Origin: Ferruginibacter sp.
GTDB taxonomy: Bacteria; Bacteroidota; Bacteroidia; Chitinophagales; Chitinophagaceae
Length of the DNA stretch: 64,000 nucleotides
Assembly (NCBI GenBank): GCA_028288705.1
Contig: JAQBNH010000019.1
Location: 248,001-312,000 of the forward strand
Direction: 5' to 3'
The stretch's first letter is position 1. Each line of letters opens with the position of its first letter. Of this stretch, positions 62,587-64,000 are shown piece after piece. A program made the position numbers and the translations under genes. The notes below the pieces were generated by a model. The model saw only the letters and a list, made by a program, of their open reading frames with translations, did not search any database and had not been told where the DNA came from.

Positions 62587-63615
62587 ATGATGAATATGAA
62601 ACCAGTTCGGATAACCCTGTTGTCGAGGATAGGCTTGTTTTGTTGCGGACTCGCGTTGATCGCCGTGCTCTTCAAACCGATGTGGCGCATAGATTTGCAG
62701 GCCCCCCAATATCCTGAAGGCTTGCGGATGCAGATCTATGCCAACAAACTTGCCGGCGATGTCGCCATTATCAACGGACTCAATCATTATATCGGCATGA
62801 AAACATTGCATGATGATGATTTCCCGGAGTTTAAAATTTTGCCGGGGATTATCATGGCTTTTTGTTTGCTCTTCGCTGTTGCCGCAATCATCGGGAAAAG
62901 AAAATGGGTGAATATATTGTGGCTGATCTTTATCAGTTTCGGTGTTGTCGCTATGATCGATTTCTGGCGCTGGGAATATGCGTATGGCCATAACCTCAAT
63001 CCTGATGCAGCGATCGTTGTACCGGGGATGGCTTACCAGCCCCCGCTGATCGGGTTTAAACAACTACTGAACTTTGGCGCCTGGTCCGTGCCGGATACCG
63101 GCGGCTGGATCTTTGTGGGGGCCGGTGTGTTACTGACATTGATCGTGATCCTGGAATGGCGCCGCCAGAAGAAATTTCTTGTCAGTAATAAATCAGCAGC
63201 CCCTGCGGTTGCCCTACTGCTCATTTTATTCAGCAGTTGCAGCACGGAACCTGAACCGATCCGTGTAGGAAAAGATAATTGTGCATTTTGTAAAATGCCG
63301 ATCAGCGATAACAGGTTCGGCGCAGAGGTCGTGAGCAAAAAATCAAAGCTGTACAAGTTTGATGATGAGCATTGTCTGTACGCTTTTTTAAAAGGAAAAC
63401 AATTAGCTGAAGCAGATATCGCCGCCGTGTATTTTGTTGATTTTTGCGTGCCGCACAAACTGGTCAAAGCGGAGCAGGCGCTTTTTTTGCAAAGCCCTCT
63501 TTTTAAAACGCCGATGAATGGTAATATCGCAGCTTTCAGCCATGCCGATAGCCTGCGGCTGGTGGCCCAAACCTTTAACGCGAAAACGGTTTCGTGGAAA
63601 GACATCAGGCCATGA
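62587..63615 (+). CDS. nosL: NosL copper chaperone fused to an N-terminal membrane domain
   Basis: 342 aa (alternative ATGs follow at 62590 and 62596). Residues 1-195 hold about four membrane helices with a polar loop (PMWRIDLQAPQYPEGL, then LNHYIGMKTL). From about 205 a second hydrophobic segment ends in a lipobox-like FSSC (Cys218). The NosL domain follows, with the Cu-binding CAFCKM (Cys232, Cys235) and DDEHCLYAFLKG. NosL delivers copper for NosZ. Elsewhere the two halves are usually separate genes, so this is a fusion or a missing stop. Its stop overlaps the nosD ATG (ATGA). Confidence 0.85.
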   Translation: MMNMKPVRITLLSRIGLFCCGLALIAVLFKPMWRIDLQAPQYPEGLRMQIYANKLAGDVAIINGLNHYIGMKTLHDDDFPEFKILPGIIMAFCLLFAVAAIIGKRKWVNILWLIFISFGVVAMIDFWRWEYAYGHNLNPDAAIVVPGMAYQPPLIGFKQLLNFGAWSVPDTGGWIFVGAGVLLTLIVILEWRRQKKFLVSNKSAAPAVALLLILFSSCSTEPEPIRVGKDNCAFCKMPISDNRFGAEVVSKKSKLYKFDDEHCLYAFLKGKQLAEADIAAVYFVDFCVPHKLVKAEQALFLQSPLFKTPMNGNIAAFSHADSLRLVAQTFNAKTVSWKDIRP

Positions 63616-64000
63616 GATCAGTCCTGACGATATGCTGTATGTTGAGCTGTTTTTTTGCCGCCGCTAAAACAATAACGGTCGGCAAAGGCCGGGCATTCCA
63701 AACAATCACTGCCGGGATAGCGGCCGCAGCTGGGGGAGACACTGTACTGGTTTATCCCGGAATTTACCGGGAGAAAAACCTGTTGATCAGTAAATCGCTG
63801 GTATTGAAAGGCATTGATTTTCCTGTGCTCGACGGTGAACATCGTTACGAGATTATTTCTGTAAAAGCGTCTGCCGTTACCGTTGAAGGTTTTAAACTGC
63901 TGCATTCCGGCGTTTCCAGTCTCGAAGATATCGCCGGGATAAAAGTGTACGATGCGCGCGATGTGGTGATCAGCAATAATATTTTAAATGACAGTTTTTT
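63612..64000 (+). CDS. nosD: NosD, N-terminal part (cut by window end)
   Basis: About 129 residues to the edge. A signal peptide (LTICCMLSCFFAAAK) is followed by the start of a right-handed parallel beta-helix: ITVGKGRAFQTITAGIAAAAGGDTVLVYPGIYREKNLLISKSLVLKG and DARDVVISNNILNDS. NosD is the periplasmic partner of the NosFY ABC transporter needed for CuZ maturation. It is translationally coupled to nosL by a 4-base overlap. Confidence 0.88.
   Translation, partial: MRSVLTICCMLSCFFAAAKTITVGKGRAFQTITAGIAAAAGGDTVLVYPGIYREKNLLISKSLVLKGIDFPVLDGEHRYEIISVKASAVTVEGFKLLHSGVSSLEDIAGIKVYDARDVVISNNILNDSF

Overview
The window looks like a chromosome segment from a Bacteroidota bacterium, most likely of the Chitinophagaceae type. 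The evidence is: type IX secretion (T9SS) sorting tails and an SprE/PorW-type component, an SCO4226/DUF4242 protein, DUF2130, a bactofilin, a clade II nitrous-oxide reductase made as a lipoprotein, a rarity of Shine-Dalgarno sequences, and many copies of the Bacteroidota -7 promoter word TAnnTTTG just upstream of genes. Coding density is high except for about 760 bases at 48571-49333 and about 375 bases at 52147-52521.

Layout. 1-9300: a partial secreted protein, an XRE-type membrane regulator, two small conserved proteins, ribosomal protein S1, a large T9SS-exported adhesin-like protein, a tiny Lys/Ala-rich secreted protein and an acyltransferase. 9300-13200: a thioesterase, an SDR oxidoreductase, proline dehydrogenase, the phosphoesterase PdeM and a membrane protein. 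13200-22470: a complete heme block, hemJ-hemH on the minus strand and hemA-hemC-hemD-hemE-hemF-hemB-yciI-hemL on the plus strand. It covers every step from glutamyl-tRNA to heme. 22500-29950: cmk, ispH, a GH13 glucosidase, a DUF2130 coiled-coil protein, tRNA-Leu(GAG), an orphan histidine kinase and a GT2 glycosyltransferase. 29970-31710: tRNA-Gly(GCC), tRNA-Leu(UAA) and an ECF sigma/anti-sigma pair. 31850-34480: an acetyltransferase, then a minus-strand run of a 132-aa membrane protein, bactofilin, AtpZ-like, AtpI-like and SprT-like genes. 34680-40730: sprE/porW, penicillin-binding protein 1A and a fasciclin protein. 40770-48570: acetyltransferases and a GT39 enzyme, a TlpA-like thioredoxin, sucC, purine nucleoside phosphorylase and a putative porin. 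48570-55650: an accessory-looking stretch with inverted repeats, small hypothetical secreted proteins, a decayed AAA+ ATPase, DUF2200, DUF4242 and DUF4241 genes and a DASS-type anion transporter. 55700-64000: a two-component system, an oxidase-subunit-I-like membrane protein, a Crp/Fnr regulator and the start of a nos cluster (cytochrome c, nosZ, a membrane-domain/nosL fusion, nosD cut by the window end).

How it fits together. The heme genes would supply the cytochromes and oxidases used by the respiratory genes at the right end. There a near-perfect palindrome (59831-59850) resembling an FNR/NNR box sits between the divergent Crp/Fnr gene and the cytochrome c-nosZ operon and is the best candidate operator for N2O respiration. 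No CRISPR array, insertion sequence, prophage or origin was seen. The points most worth checking are the ferrochelatase Cys/His insertion, the YciI protein inside the heme operon, the nos palindrome and NosL fusion, the P-loop-less AAA+ remnant, and three intergenic repeat structures.
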